A stretch of DNA of 64,000 bases, from assembly GCF_014192095.1 (NCBI RefSeq), contig NZ_JACHXN010000004.1:248001-312000 (forward strand), written 5' to 3'. Both the position numbers and the translations under genes were made by a program. Of the stretch, positions 17,065-30,239 are shown piece by piece. The stretch comes from Phyllobacterium trifolii (GTDB lineage: Bacteria; Pseudomonadota; Alphaproteobacteria; Rhizobiales; Rhizobiaceae). Within the stretch, counting starts at the first letter, position 1. Every line of letters begins with the position of its first letter. The notes beneath the pieces are model-generated. The model did not search any database and was not told the DNA's origin. It worked only from the letters and a program-made list of their open reading frames with translations.

Positions 17065-18900
17065 ATGGCGGCGGAAATAAGCGGACCTGACCTTCTAAGT
17101 GTAGTCGTGCTGCTTGGGGCTGGCGTCGTCGCCGTGCCGCTGTTCAAGCGGCTCGGGCTCGGTTCTGTTCTCGGCTACCTCGCCGCCGGTCTGGTTATAG
17201 GCCCGTTCGGCCTCAAGTTCTTCTCCGATCCGCAGACTATTCTGCATGTCGCGGAACTCGGCGTTGTCATGTTCCTCTTTCTCATCGGCCTCGAAATGCA
17301 GCCGTCCCGGTTGTGGGGACTGCGCAAGAGCATTTTCGGCCTCGGCGCGCTGCAGGTCGGCGTTTGCGCACTGCTTCTTACTGGCCTTGGCATTGCCACG
17401 GGCTTTCCGGTTGCCCAGTCGTTCGTCGCGGGCGCCGGTTTCGTCCTGACCTCCACGGCAATCGTCATGCAATTGCTGGAAGAGCGCGGCGAAATCGCCA
17501 CACCGCAGGGCCAGCGCATGGTTTCGATCCTGTTGTTTGAAGACCTCACCATCGTTCCGCTTTTGGCATTGGTAGCGTTCCTTGCGCCAATGAGCGCCGA
17601 AACGGCTGGAGGATTGCGCTGGACCAACATCGGCATAGGCATCGGCGCGATTGCTGGCATCATTCTCGCCGGCAAATACCTGCTCAATCCGCTATTCAGG
17701 TTCCTCGCGCAGTCGCGCGCCCGTGAAGTCATGACTGCAGCTGCTCTGCTGGTCGTTCTCGGCGCTGCCCTGATCATGCAGTTCAGCGGCCTCTCCATGG
17801 CTATGGGGGCATTTCTCGCCGGTGTGCTTCTCTCCGAATCGACCTTCCGCCACCAGCTCGAAGCCGACATCGAACCTTTCCGCGGCATTCTGCTGGGGTT
17901 GTTCTTTCTTGCCGTCGGCATGTCGCTTGATCTAAGCGTCGTCGCAGCCAACTGGAAGATGGTGCTGTTTTACGTCGTTGCATTCAAGCTGGTTAAGGGT
18001 ACCGGGATATATATCGTCGCCCGGCTGCTCAGCTCGTCCAATCGGGAGGCGCTGGAGCGCGCGGTCATCATGGCGCAAGGCGGCGAATTTGCCTTCGTCC
18101 TCTACGCCGCTGCCACGGCAGTCGGCATACTCGATGGCGAAGCCAATGCCATTTTGACGGCGATCATCATCTTCTCGATGGTGCTGACGCCGCTTCTCCT
18201 TGTCGCCTTGCGATATCTCGTGCCCGAGGAAAAACAGGACCTCCAGGAGGTCGACATTGCGGAGGGCCTTACCGGCAATGCCCTCATCATCGGCTTTGGC
18301 CGGTTCGGACAGATTTCCTGCCAGCCTCTGCTGATACGGGGCGTCGACATCTCCATCATCGACAATGACGTGGAGATGATCCAGGCTGCATCACAGTTCG
18401 GGTTCAAGGTCTATTATGGTGACGGCACGCGGCTCGATATTCTCCACGCGGCAGGTGCCGGGCGAGCGCAGGCGGTGCTGATCTGCGTCGACAAGGCCGA
18501 AACAATCCTGACAATCGCCAATCTGGTCAAGGCGGAGTTCCCGATGGTCCAGATCTATGCACGGGCCTATGATCGCGGCAATACCATCGAACTCATCAAA
18601 CTCGGCGTCGATTTCCAGATGCGCGAGACGTTCGAATCCGCATTGATCTTCGGCGAAAATACCTTGGTGGGCCTGGGTGTAGACCCGCAGGAGGCGGCGG
18701 ACATTACGGCAGACGTACGCCGCCGCGACGCCGAGCGTCTTGACCTGCAGCTTGCCGGCGGCATTCGCGCCGGCGCCGATTTGATGAGGGGCAACGCGCC
18801 GGTTCCGGGGCCATTGATCAAGCCGCGCCAGACCGGCCGCGCGCTCAACGAAGAGACTGCGAGCGTGCTGCCCGCCGCACAAAATGCCGACGCCAACTAA
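17065..18900 (+). CDS. Kef-type K+/H+ antiporter with TrkA-N domain
   Basis: A 611-residue CPA2 antiporter. About twelve membrane helices cover residues 8-385; the family sequence FLFLIGLEMQ is near residue 70 and a glycine-rich helix LGYLAAGLVIGP near 35. A cytosolic Rossmann domain follows (ALIIGFGRFGQ at about 405-415, with acidic IIDND), as in KefB/KefC. It should exchange potassium for protons and be gated by nucleotide or glutathione adducts. The start at ATG 17065 has a GGAGAA site. The next gene follows by 16 bp, so the two are probably co-transcribed. Confidence 0.88.
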   Translation: MAAEISGPDLLSVVVLLGAGVVAVPLFKRLGLGSVLGYLAAGLVIGPFGLKFFSDPQTILHVAELGVVMFLFLIGLEMQPSRLWGLRKSIFGLGALQVGVCALLLTGLGIATGFPVAQSFVAGAGFVLTSTAIVMQLLEERGEIATPQGQRMVSILLFEDLTIVPLLALVAFLAPMSAETAGGLRWTNIGIGIGAIAGIILAGKYLLNPLFRFLAQSRAREVMTAAALLVVLGAALIMQFSGLSMAMGAFLAGVLLSESTFRHQLEADIEPFRGILLGLFFLAVGMSLDLSVVAANWKMVLFYVVAFKLVKGTGIYIVARLLSSSNREALERAVIMAQGGEFAFVLYAAATAVGILDGEANAILTAIIIFSMVLTPLLLVALRYLVPEEKQDLQEVDIAEGLTGNALIIGFGRFGQISCQPLLIRGVDISIIDNDVEMIQAASQFGFKVYYGDGTRLDILHAAGAGRAQAVLICVDKAETILTIANLVKAEFPMVQIYARAYDRGNTIELIKLGVDFQMRETFESALIFGENTLVGLGVDPQEAADITADVRRRDAERLDLQLAGGIRAGADLMRGNAPVPGPLIKPRQTGRALNEETASVLPAAQNADAN

Positions 18901-18916
18901 GACGGGGGAAACAGTC

Positions 18917-19468
18917 ATGCCTGAGATCGAACAAACGGCCATCACCGGCATCGTCAATTTCTGGCGTGAAGCGGGTGAAGACAAGTGGTACGTCAAAGAC
19001 GAGGAATTCGACGAGATTTGCCGCGAGCGCTTTCTCCAAGATCATTTCGCCGCCGCGCGCCGCGAATATGAAGGCTGGGTCGAAACGCCCGAAGGTGCGC
19101 TGGCCCTCATGATCCTGCTCGACCAGTTCCCGCGCAATTTCTTCCGCAACACCGGGCACATGTACGCGACCGACACGCTTGCCCGCCTTTATGCAGGCCG
19201 CGCCTTGGAAAAGGGGCACGACCTGTCATTCGAGCCGAAACTGCGCGCCTTCTTCTATCTGCCGTATATGCATTCCGAGAATGTCGATGACCAGCGCCGT
19301 TCGGTAGAGCTATGCCGTGAAGGTGCCCCTGACAATCTGGAATATGCCGACCACCATTATGACATCATCCGTCGCTTCGGCCGCTTCCCGCATCGCAATG
19401 CCATTCTCGGCCGCACCACCACCGAGGAAGAACAGGCCTTCCTCGATGGCGGCGGATTTTCGGGGTAG
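18917..19468 (+). CDS. DUF924 family protein
   Basis: A 183-residue protein with the complete DUF924 pattern: an early FWREAGEDKWYVKDEEFD (about residues 14-31), LILLDQFPRNFFR-type core (LLDQFPRNFFRNT about 68-80), and HSENVDDQ with the C-terminal FPHRNAILGR motif (about 155-164). The fold is all-alpha and tetratricopeptide-like; the biochemical role of the family is not established. The start follows a GGGGGAAA site. It follows the antiporter gene closely. Confidence 0.85.
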   Translation: MPEIEQTAITGIVNFWREAGEDKWYVKDEEFDEICRERFLQDHFAAARREYEGWVETPEGALALMILLDQFPRNFFRNTGHMYATDTLARLYAGRALEKGHDLSFEPKLRAFFYLPYMHSENVDDQRRSVELCREGAPDNLEYADHHYDIIRRFGRFPHRNAILGRTTTEEEQAFLDGGGFSG

Positions 19469-19469
19469 A

Positions 19470-19488
19470 GGCGGCGCTGGACGCCGCC
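19470..19488 (+). terminator. Hairpin after the DUF924 gene, probable transcription end
   Basis: GGCGGCG and CGCCGCC form a 7-bp stem with a 5-base loop immediately after the stop codon, followed by CCTATTGCATTT. The U-run is poor, so efficiency is uncertain. It also lies just past the end of the convergent RTX gene. Confidence 0.5.
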
Positions 19489-19504
19489 CCTATTGCATTT
19501 CCGC

Positions 19505-21439
19505 TTAGAGGATGAAGAATTGTTGGGTCGGATCTCCGAATAAATTGCTCACATAGAAGGAAAAATTGCCTCCCTCTTCGTCGCCGTTCACATCGCCAAA
19601 AATGACACTGTAACCCTCCAAATCTCCCCCTCCGGGGAGGAAAGCCAGCTCGCCGGGTGCGCCGGTGAGGTCCTCTACGGATTCAACCCAAACAAATGCG
19701 TTGCTGCCTTCTGTGGTGGTGTCGGCATCAATCCGGGAGAGATCGATAATATCGCCATCGCCCCGGACAAAATCTTGTATGAACGTGCGCGCGGACGACA
19801 ACTCTTCAACGGAAGCGAACACAAATTGATCCGCCCCTAATCCCCCATAAAGAGTTTCATTCCCACCGGCACCAAACCCGGCATACAGCAAATCATCGCC
19901 GTCGCCACCCACGAGGGTGTCGTTGCCACCGCCACCGAAGAGTTGGTCGTTTCCGCCGCGACCGTCGAGAAGATCATTACCGTCACCACCGAATAGTACG
20001 TGATCATTTGAATCGTCGATAAGACTATCGTCGAACGCCGTCAGGCTGTATCTCTCTATACTGGACACGTTGTAGAGCCGCTCCTCACCGTCGAACGTGT
20101 ACCGCATTTGGCTTGTGCTCGCAGCAGTGGCTGCAAGCGACGCGGTTCCGTCCGTTAGTTCAATGTCTACTTTGTCAGAGCGCTCATGCATGTCCATGTG
20201 GTCGTACTCTTCGACATCGCCTTCGGCGACGTTAAATAATGCGCCTTCGCCGCCTTTAATTGAAGAACCACTAGCGCCGAAACCTTCGGTGTCACTCGCA
20301 ACGTAACTGTTGATGCCAGGGCCGCCATCATATTCGTTGAGTCCTTCACTCGCGTACAGAGTATCGTCTCCCTCGCCGCCAAACGACCTATCGTCGCCAG
20401 GCCCGCACTTGATAGTGTCATTGCCGGCGCCGCCTTCGATAACATCATTGCCATCGCCGCCGTCCATGAAGTCATTGCCGCCACCGCCAGACATGAGATC
20501 GTTTCCAGCGTCGCCAAACGCAATATCGTTATCATCGCTGCCGAGGAAAACGTCATTCCCATCGTTGCCATGGGTCATACTGGTTTCGTCCTGAAGTGCA
20601 GCAAAACCGGCAACCGCAGCTGCACCGCCAATGCTCAAATGATCATCGCCATGGCCGCCGATCATCGTGTCCGCGCCGCCGCCGCCATCGGCGGTAAAGC
20701 CGGCAATACTGGCCGAGCCGTCGATGACGTCAGCGCCAGCGGTGCCGACGAATTTCTCGATAGATTTGAAAGTATCACCCGCCGCATCGCCGCCGCTGCT
20801 GACCCCGCCAAGCAAGAGATGCACCGGACTTGCACTGGTGGAATAATCGGCGGTATCCAAGCCATCGCCTCCGTAGAGCTCATCTGCGCCAGCGCCACCA
20901 ATCAGAACGTCGTTACCGCCCATTCCGTACAGCTTGTCGTTGTCGGCAAGTCCCGCCAGGACATTCCTGTGAATGTTGCCGGTGAGCGTATCGTGAAAAT
21001 TCGAGCCGACGACATTCTCAAATCCATTGATGGAATCGCCCTGCGCATGGTTGCCCGGGCCGGAACCAGAGCCGGAGGTTGTGCCGCCACCGCTATCGTT
21101 GAGTGTCACCTTCACGCTTGAACCCGATTGCGAATAGCCGAGCGTATCGCTGCCTGTAGTGCCATCTGGCTCGTTACCACCATTCATCGCGTCACCGCCG
21201 GCGCCACCTTCGATATAGTCATTGCCGGCTTGGCCATTGAGCGAGTCGCCGCCCGAGCCGCCCTCAACAATATCCGAGCCGCCACCGGCGTTGATCGAAT
21301 CGCCGCCGCCGTTGCCGAGAATATGCTCGTTGGCATTTGTACCGCTGAAGGAATCGCCCCCCGGACCAAGCGGAATTTCGATCGTGCTTGGGTCTATGCC
21401 GAGAAGTTTCAGCAAATTGTTTGTAAGAGTGATAGCCAT
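19505..21439 (-). CDS. RTX calcium-binding secreted protein
   Basis: A 644-residue acidic, Gly/Asp-rich protein with no N-terminal signal peptide. It has several blocks of hemolysin-type nonapeptides (GGxGxDxLx, for example GGDGNDLLDG and GGAGNDTIKC), spread over about residues 30-110, 165-215, 255-375 and 455-535. The C-terminus (about 545-644) lacks repeats, ends in a hydrophobic QQFFIL and is the likely type I secretion signal. No catalytic domain is recognisable between the repeats. No HlyB/HlyD/TolC genes lie next to it, so the exporter is elsewhere. It may be an adhesin, S-layer-like or extracellular matrix protein. Confidence 0.85.
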   Translation of the reverse strand: MAITLTNNLLKLLGIDPSTIEIPLGPGGDSFSGTNANEHILGNGGGDSINAGGGSDIVEGGSGGDSLNGQAGNDYIEGGAGGDAMNGGNEPDGTTGSDTLGYSQSGSSVKVTLNDSGGGTTSGSGSGPGNHAQGDSINGFENVVGSNFHDTLTGNIHRNVLAGLADNDKLYGMGGNDVLIGGAGADELYGGDGLDTADYSTSASPVHLLLGGVSSGGDAAGDTFKSIEKFVGTAGADVIDGSASIAGFTADGGGGADTMIGGHGDDHLSIGGAAAVAGFAALQDETSMTHGNDGNDVFLGSDDNDIAFGDAGNDLMSGGGGNDFMDGGDGNDVIEGGAGNDTIKCGPGDDRSFGGEGDDTLYASEGLNEYDGGPGINSYVASDTEGFGASGSSIKGGEGALFNVAEGDVEEYDHMDMHERSDKVDIELTDGTASLAATAASTSQMRYTFDGEERLYNVSSIERYSLTAFDDSLIDDSNDHVLFGGDGNDLLDGRGGNDQLFGGGGNDTLVGGDGDDLLYAGFGAGGNETLYGGLGADQFVFASVEELSSARTFIQDFVRGDGDIIDLSRIDADTTTEGSNAFVWVESVEDLTGAPGELAFLPGGGDLEGYSVIFGDVNGDEEGGNFSFYVSNLFGDPTQQFFIL

Positions 21440-21974
21440 GATAGTCCTCCCGTTCGCGCTGTGCGGGGAAGACCATCGTTTCGGGGCCCCTCACCCCTCA
21501 CAACTGCGGACTACATCATACGCCTTACTGTGGATTAAATAAAGATACTTACAGAAATTGCTCTTACTCGAAATATGTAATGCAAAAGAACTATATTCCC
21601 TTAGAGAAAGACTATACGTTAACTATTGAAAACGTTGCCGTTTTGGAACTATTACACGTAAGGCTACGAATGATCGCTAAAGGCAAGTTCTGATCCGCCT
21701 CTTGAATGGCAGCCTCCAGACTGTCATTATACACGTATCTGGCACCTTTCAATTTTCACAATGACAGCCAGTCAAACAGGGACTGACCGCGCATCAATGC
21801 CGGACGATCAATCTGAAGAGCCTCCAAGTCCGGACTTGCGAAGCATGCTGACCCTGCATGCGCAGTGTCAGCAAAAAGTTCCTGCGATTTCCCCATCCCG
21901 TCATTTTGCCTGCGCCGCAGCGTCATCCGCTTGCGCCGCTGCACGCTAGATCTATTTAAGGACCCGACAGCCCT
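21440..21974. other. AT-rich intergenic region between divergent genes
   Basis: This 535-base gap separates the divergent RTX and TerC-family genes, so it must hold both promoters. Bases 21530-21680 are visibly AT-richer than the surroundings, which is unusual for the window. No convincing ORF, tRNA or riboswitch was recognised. A purine-rich ATTTAAGGA motif sits ahead of ATG 21975. Confidence 0.5.
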
Positions 21975-23546
21975 ATGGACTGGACACTGGACTGGATTGC
22001 CGACCCCAACGCCTGGATTGGCCTTGCCACGCTTATCGTGCTGGAGATCGTGCTTGGCATCGACAATCTCGTTTTCATAGCGATCCTCGCCGACAAACTG
22101 CCGCCGCATCAGCGCAACCGTGCCCGACTTGTTGGCCTCTCGCTGGCCCTGATCATGCGGCTGCTGCTGCTCGCCTCAATTTCGTGGGTCATCCAGCTGA
22201 CCAAGCCACTGTTCAGCGTCGCTGGACTGGATTTTGCCGGGCGCGATATCATCCTCATTCTCGGCGGCGTCTTCCTGCTGTTCAAGGGCACGATGGAGCT
22301 GCACGAACGGCTGGAAGGTCATATGTCGGCCAAGGAAACCAATGTGGCGCATGCGGTGTTCTGGCAGGTCATTGCCCAGATCGTCGTCCTCGATGCCGTT
22401 TTCTCGCTCGATAGTGTCATCACAGCGGTGGGTATGGTGAAATATCTCGAGGTCATGATGATCGCGGTCGTCATTGCCGTTGGCGTCATGATGCTGGCAG
22501 CGAAACCGTTGATGATCTTCGTCAACAAGCATCCGACCGTCGTCATTCTCTGCCTCGGCTTCCTGATGATGATCGGTTTCAGCCTGATCGTCGAAGGCTT
22601 CGGCTTCCATATTCCGAAGGGTTACCTCTATGCCGCCATCGGCTTCTCGGTCCTTGTCGAGGCCGCCAACCAGATCGGCCGCCACAATCGCGAAAAGCGT
22701 ATCACCACGATGGATCTGCGCGATCGCACGGCAGGCGCGGTCCTGCGGCTGCTCGGCGGCGGACGTAGCGATGCCCCGCACTCTGATACTTTGGATGTCA
22801 TTGCTGAACACAGCGCAGCGGGAGATGTCTTCCATCCGGAAGAAAAGGAAATGATCCGCGGCGTGCTCGATCTCGTTGAGCGCCCGGTCCGTTCGATCAT
22901 GTCGCCACGCAATGAAGTGGAATGGCTGGATCTCGACGAGACCAACGAAGAGCTGCTCGCCGAAATCCGCACCCTCGCCCACAGCCGTGTTGTGCTTGCC
23001 CGCGGCCGCGTCGATGAATTCGTCGGCGTTGCGCTCACCAAGGATCTGCTTTTCGCCATTCTCGACGGTGGCAAGATCGATTGGGAAAAGGTGACCCGGC
23101 AGCCGCTCATCTTCCATGAAAACGCCAATGTGCTTCGCGTCATGGAACAGTTGCGGGGTTCATCGGTGCAGATGGGCGTGATCCTCGATGAGCATGGCTC
23201 GTTCGAAGGGGTGGTCACGCCAACGGATATCCTCGAAGCCATCGCCGGCGACTTCCCCGAAGAGGGTGAGGAAAGCCCGATCCTTGAGCGTTCGGAAGAT
23301 GGCAGCATGGTGGTTGACGCCTATATCGACATTCGCCGTCTTGGCGGGCTTATAGATCGTGATCTGGTCGATGACGGAGACCGCTATACGACGCTCGCCG
23401 GCTATATTTTATGGAACCTCGGTCACATACCGGCCGAAGGTGAGAGGCTCACCGTCGACGATCTCGAATATGAGATCGTCGAGATGGATGGCCGCAATAT
23501 CGGCAAGGTACGGATTTCGCCCACGCAAACGGCAGCGTTCATTTAG
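21975..23546 (+). CDS. TerC-family membrane protein with CBS and CorC/HlyC domains
   Basis: A 523-residue protein. Residues 1-240 form a TerC-type membrane domain of about seven helices, with acidic intramembrane motifs [12 protein letters not shown] (about 23-34) and DAVFSLDSV (about 139-147). Two CBS domains follow at about 300-420, and a C-terminal CorC_HlyC domain at about 435-515. This matches YegH/YoaE-type proteins, thought to move or sense metal ions such as Mn2+. No RBS stronger than AAGGA is visible. It stands alone, with a riboswitch-led operon downstream. Confidence 0.87.
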   Translation: MDWTLDWIADPNAWIGLATLIVLEIVLGIDNLVFIAILADKLPPHQRNRARLVGLSLALIMRLLLLASISWVIQLTKPLFSVAGLDFAGRDIILILGGVFLLFKGTMELHERLEGHMSAKETNVAHAVFWQVIAQIVVLDAVFSLDSVITAVGMVKYLEVMMIAVVIAVGVMMLAAKPLMIFVNKHPTVVILCLGFLMMIGFSLIVEGFGFHIPKGYLYAAIGFSVLVEAANQIGRHNREKRITTMDLRDRTAGAVLRLLGGGRSDAPHSDTLDVIAEHSAAGDVFHPEEKEMIRGVLDLVERPVRSIMSPRNEVEWLDLDETNEELLAEIRTLAHSRVVLARGRVDEFVGVALTKDLLFAILDGGKIDWEKVTRQPLIFHENANVLRVMEQLRGSSVQMGVILDEHGSFEGVVTPTDILEAIAGDFPEEGEESPILERSEDGSMVVDAYIDIRRLGGLIDRDLVDDGDRYTTLAGYILWNLGHIPAEGERLTVDDLEYEIVEMDGRNIGKVRISPTQTAAFI

Positions 23547-23613
23547 GCATCAGTTTTCCACTGTAAAACATATTTGTTGACGCCATTTTAACATCGTATA
23601 CCATATCTAGTGT

Positions 23614-23810
23614 TCGAGGTTCTTTTGATTCTCTCGCAGGGTCAAAAGCTAAGACGGGAATACGGTGCGTTGAACCTAGCGGTTTGGCAAAGCCGGAGCT
23701 GCCCCCGCAACTGTATGCGGCGAGCATTTGTTCGATAACGCCACTGAAATGCGCCATTTCGGGAAGGCTGAGCAAATGCAACGACCCGCAAGCCAGGAGA
23801 CCTGCCTCGA
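23614..23810 (+). ncRNA. Cobalamin riboswitch upstream of nrdHIEF
   Basis: The aptamer shows CGAGGTTC at its 5' end pairing with the closing CCTGCCTCG (23801-23809), the core GAGCTGCCCCCGCAACTGTA (about 23696-23715), and the B12 box GCCACTG ... TTTCGGGAAGGC (about 23740-23768). It is followed by a GC-rich stretch with potential hairpins before nrdH. Cobalamin riboswitches controlling B12-independent ribonucleotide reductase are known in bacteria that also carry the B12-dependent class II enzyme; the switch turns the class Ib genes off when B12 is present. Confidence 0.95.
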
Positions 23811-24071
23811 TCGAAAGAGTCCACCGGCGGGGTGCCGGGAAGGTCGCGATCATGTGACGGAATATATCCGGCATGCCGCTTCCCCTGAACCTCTCCAATG
23901 AGTCAACCACGGGGTGAAACCATGTTCAGGCTTTTGAATATATTGAAGCGCGAGTAGTCGGACGGCGGAAGCCCTCTGAAGCATCAGCAAGTATCCCCTT
24001 TCCGATCGATATTAACGGGCAATGGCTGTTGTCCGGCCACCCTTTCTATGTCTGAAAACAACGAGGAAATC

Positions 24072-24293
24072 ATGCACATCATCGTTTACAGCAAACCCGC
24101 CTGCGTCCAGTGCACAGCGACGACCCGGGCCCTTGATCGTCAGGGCATGGAATATGATGTCGTCGACGTGTCGGCGGACATGGCAGCATTCGAACTGGTT
24201 CAGAGCCTCGGGTACCGTCAGGTGCCTGTGGTGATCGCCGGCGAAACTCACTGGGCCGGGTTTCGCCCCGACATGATCAGCGCGCTCGTATAG
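24072..24293 (+). CDS. nrdH: NrdH glutaredoxin-like protein
   Basis: A 73-residue thiol-disulfide protein that reduces class Ib ribonucleotide reductase. The active site is CVQC (residues 11-14), followed by the family segments [15 protein letters not shown] and a GYRQVPVV cis-Pro loop. The chosen ATG has a GAGGAAAT site; an upstream in-frame ATG would add eight residues foreign to the family. First gene of the riboswitch-controlled nrdHIEF operon, 4 bp before nrdI. Confidence 0.93.
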   Translation: MHIIVYSKPACVQCTATTRALDRQGMEYDVVDVSADMAAFELVQSLGYRQVPVVIAGETHWAGFRPDMISALV

Positions 24294-24683
24294 GCCTATG
24301 GGCGGAATCATCTATTTCTCGAGCCAGTCGGGAAACACCCATCGCTTTGTCAGCAAGCTCGGTCTGCCCTCGACGCAGATTCCTGTCAGCCCCAAGTGCG
24401 GTGAGTGCGTGACCCGGGAACCATTTGTCCTGATCGTTCCGACCTATTCGGGTGAGGGCGGCAAGGGGGCGGTTCCCAAACAGGTGATCCGGTTCCTTAA
24501 TAGTGTCGAGAACCGTTCGAACCTTCGCGGCGTCATCGCCGCGGGCAATAGCAACTTCGGTGCGACCTTCGGGATCGCAGGCAACATCATCTCTGCAAAA
24601 TGCCAGGTACCCTACCTCTACAGGTTCGAGCTTCTGGGTACCGAGGACGATGTCAACAATGTCAGACACGGATTGGAACGATT

Positions 24684-27846
<3,163 letters not shown>

Positions 27847-27856
27847 AAAAGAACGC

Positions 27857-27899
27857 GATCCGAGCCGCCGATTGTTCGACGGCTCGGATCGGCTTTTTC
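27857..27899 (+). terminator. Rho-independent terminator of nrdHIEF
   Basis: A perfect 11-bp GC-rich stem (GATCCGAGCCG / CGGCTCGGATC) with a 12-base loop is followed by GGCTTTTTC, 10 bases after the nrdF stop codon. Confidence 0.88.
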
Positions 27900-28107
27900 A
27901 GCCAGCCTGCATTGGCCGCCTTGGGTTTTATCCTCGGAGGCCTCTTTGGCGCTTTGAATTGATTATGGTACCGATTCACTGAAAAGCTGCGAACCAACGT
28001 GCTGCCCGCAAAAAGCCGAGATGTTATCTCTTATTCGCATCTTTCGGGGTTCGAGCCAGCAAGCGATGCTGGGCATGACCTGATATCCTCGAAAGGTGTC
28101 GACACAG

Positions 28108-28764
28108 ATGCGCCTGTTACTGATCGAAGATGACGTGATCCTTGGATCGTCGTTGAAGAAAGCGCTGGAGAAACATGCCTATGGCGTGGATTGGATACAG
28201 GACGGGGAATCCGGGCTTGCCGCGCTTGAGGACCTGATCTTCAGCGTCGTCGTACTCGATGTCAATTTGCCGAAGCTCGACGGAATCAATGTGCTGAGAG
28301 CAGCGCGGCAAAAAAAGAACATGGTTCCGATCCTGCTGCTGACGGCGCGGGATACTCCGCTACAGAAGGTTGAAGGCCTTGATAGCGGCGCTGACGATTA
28401 TCTCGTCAAGCCCTTTGATCTCGATGAGCTGCTAGCACGGCTTCGAGCGCTGATAAGGCGGCGGGACGGACGTCCGGATGTGGTCCTGAAGTGCAGAGAT
28501 GTTGAAGTCGATCCTGCCGCCATGGTGGTGCGCAGCACATCGGGGCAAGTCGCGATGACCGCCAAGGAGTTTCAGATGCTGAAGCTCCTCATGGAACGCG
28601 CCGGCAAGTACGTTACGAAGAGCGATATCGAATATGCGCTTTATAGCGCTGAAAGCGCTGTAGAAAGCAATACGACGGAAGTCGTGATCTACAATCTGCG
28701 GAAGAAGCTTGGCAGCGACTTCATCAAGTCGATCCGCGGCGTGGGATACATGGTCGAGCAATGA
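28108..28764 (+). CDS. OmpR-family response regulator (QseB/PmrA type)
   Basis: A 218-residue regulator. The receiver domain (about 1-115) has the acidic pair EDD (9-11), the phospho-acceptor in VVLDVNLP (Asp near 51), Thr in LLTARD and Lys in YLVKPFD. The C-terminal winged-helix domain (about 125-218) ends in SIRGVGYMVEQ. ATG 28108 is chosen over an in-frame GTG twelve bases upstream, because that codon touches the GAAAGG site. The kinase gene overlaps its stop (ATGA). It precedes a nine-gene operon on the same strand, and it is the likely regulator of it. Confidence 0.9.
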   Translation: MRLLLIEDDVILGSSLKKALEKHAYGVDWIQDGESGLAALEDLIFSVVVLDVNLPKLDGINVLRAARQKKNMVPILLLTARDTPLQKVEGLDSGADDYLVKPFDLDELLARLRALIRRRDGRPDVVLKCRDVEVDPAAMVVRSTSGQVAMTAKEFQMLKLLMERAGKYVTKSDIEYALYSAESAVESNTTEVVIYNLRKKLGSDFIKSIRGVGYMVEQ

Positions 28765-30137
28765 TCAGATCGACGCTGACGCGCAAACTGTTTTTCAGGA
28801 TTGCGCCAACAATTTTGATTACTATCGCCCTGATCGGGGCGTTCGCCTTCCGCAGCGCCACGCGCGAAATCAACAATATCTATGACGCACAATTGATCAA
28901 CGACGCGAATGTTCTTTGGACGCTGCTGGAACGCCAGGTTGAAAAGCCTGGCATTCATAAATCCAAGCAGGTCAATGATATTGATTTGGCGATGGGCAAC
29001 CAGCTCGCAATGAACGAGGATGCGGATGACTATGCCGACGCCCATATGTTCCGTGCATGGAAGGACGGGGAGATTGAGGTTTTCTCGAGCACCGCATTCC
29101 CGAAGACGGTTCCCGAGCAGCGAGCGGGTTTTACAGACGTGAATTACGGCGGCGAAGACTGGCGGGTGTACGCGCTGCCAATTCCGCAAACGACGATTAC
29201 CGTGGAAGTTGGAGAAAAGCTTGCCCTTCGCAAATCGCTTGTGTCAAATATTCTCCTGAACCTGTCTTTTCCATTGCTGGTCCTCTTCCCGCTCATCGCA
29301 GTCTTGATCTGGTTCGGGATCAGGAGCGGGCTCAGCGCGATGCACGGATTGGTGCGCCAAATCCGCAGTCGTTCCCCGGATGACCTGTCTGTCATTCCCG
29401 TCGATACGTTGCCGAGGGATCTTTCTCCCCTCGGCAGATCGATAAATCAGCTTCTCGGCAAGCTTGACCGCTCACTGACGGCGGAGAGGCGTTTCGCCGA
29501 TCACGCTGCCCATCAACTGCGAACTCCTCAGACATCTCTCAAGTTGTTGCTCCAAATGCTGGCGAATGCCGAGAGTGAGCAGGAACGCAAGGCTATCATC
29601 GGCGACCTCGTGGCGAGTAATGAACAGGCGATGCACCTGATCGAGCAACTGCTTCGCGCCGCTCGTGTTAGCCATCAGCCGATGCTGTTGAAAAGCGTTT
29701 CGTTGTATAACACCGTGGCTTCGGTCATAGGCGAGTTCGGCAACATGATTCATCTCAAGAGACTTGAGGTTTCGCTGCACGGCGATGAAAATGCGCAGGT
29801 CAATGCGGACGAGCCTCTCCTTCGCCTGATGATTGCCAACCTCGTAGACAATGCAATCAAATACTCCCCCGTCGGCGGAACCATCGAAGCATCGATCACA
29901 CCCAAGAACGAGTCTTGGCTGCTATCCATCAGCGACAGCGGGCCAGGAATAGCGGCGCAACATCGCGAAGCCGTGTTTCGGCGCTTCTACCGGGTCGATA
30001 CGCCACAGGCCGAGGGATCGGGATTGGGATTGGCGATCGTTGCCGACATAATTGACCGTTTCTCCGCCACTATCGCACTGAACGCTGCAGGATCAGGCAA
30101 AGGTTTGAGCGTAGACGTGCTGATGCCGAGAGCATAG
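28761..30137 (+). CDS. Sensor histidine kinase (QseC/PmrB type)
   Basis: A 458-residue inner-membrane kinase. TM1 is about residues 12-31 and TM2 about 163-187; they bracket a periplasmic sensor of about 130 residues that contains an acidic run NEDADDYADAH (about 84-94). A HAMP linker, the phospho-accepting His in DHAAHQLRTP (about 251) and the ATPase boxes NLVDNAIKYSP, DSGPGI and GSGLGLAIV follow. The acidic periplasmic patch recalls cation/peptide sensing in PhoQ and PmrB, though that is inference. The next gene starts 102 bp downstream. Confidence 0.9.
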   Translation: MIRSTLTRKLFFRIAPTILITIALIGAFAFRSATREINNIYDAQLINDANVLWTLLERQVEKPGIHKSKQVNDIDLAMGNQLAMNEDADDYADAHMFRAWKDGEIEVFSSTAFPKTVPEQRAGFTDVNYGGEDWRVYALPIPQTTITVEVGEKLALRKSLVSNILLNLSFPLLVLFPLIAVLIWFGIRSGLSAMHGLVRQIRSRSPDDLSVIPVDTLPRDLSPLGRSINQLLGKLDRSLTAERRFADHAAHQLRTPQTSLKLLLQMLANAESEQERKAIIGDLVASNEQAMHLIEQLLRAARVSHQPMLLKSVSLYNTVASVIGEFGNMIHLKRLEVSLHGDENAQVNADEPLLRLMIANLVDNAIKYSPVGGTIEASITPKNESWLLSISDSGPGIAAQHREAVFRRFYRVDTPQAEGSGLGLAIVADIIDRFSATIALNAAGSGKGLSVDVLMPRA

Positions 30138-30239
30138 CGCGCGTCTTCAGGCGATTTCAGTTTCATTTCATTTTGGCATAATTCTGCACTCAGGCACGGC
30201 TGATAGAACCCCCGCACGATTGTGCAAGGAGTTTTTTGA

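Noticed and set aside
19505-21439. Possible tandem DNA repeat or minisatellite
   Set aside because: The repetition is at the protein level (RTX nonapeptides); the DNA units are diverged and lie in one intact coding frame.
22176-23117. A 313-residue minus-strand frame inside the TerC-family gene
   Set aside because: It is antisense to a clear membrane protein and is rich in His/Asp/Glu, as expected from reverse reading of hydrophobic codons.
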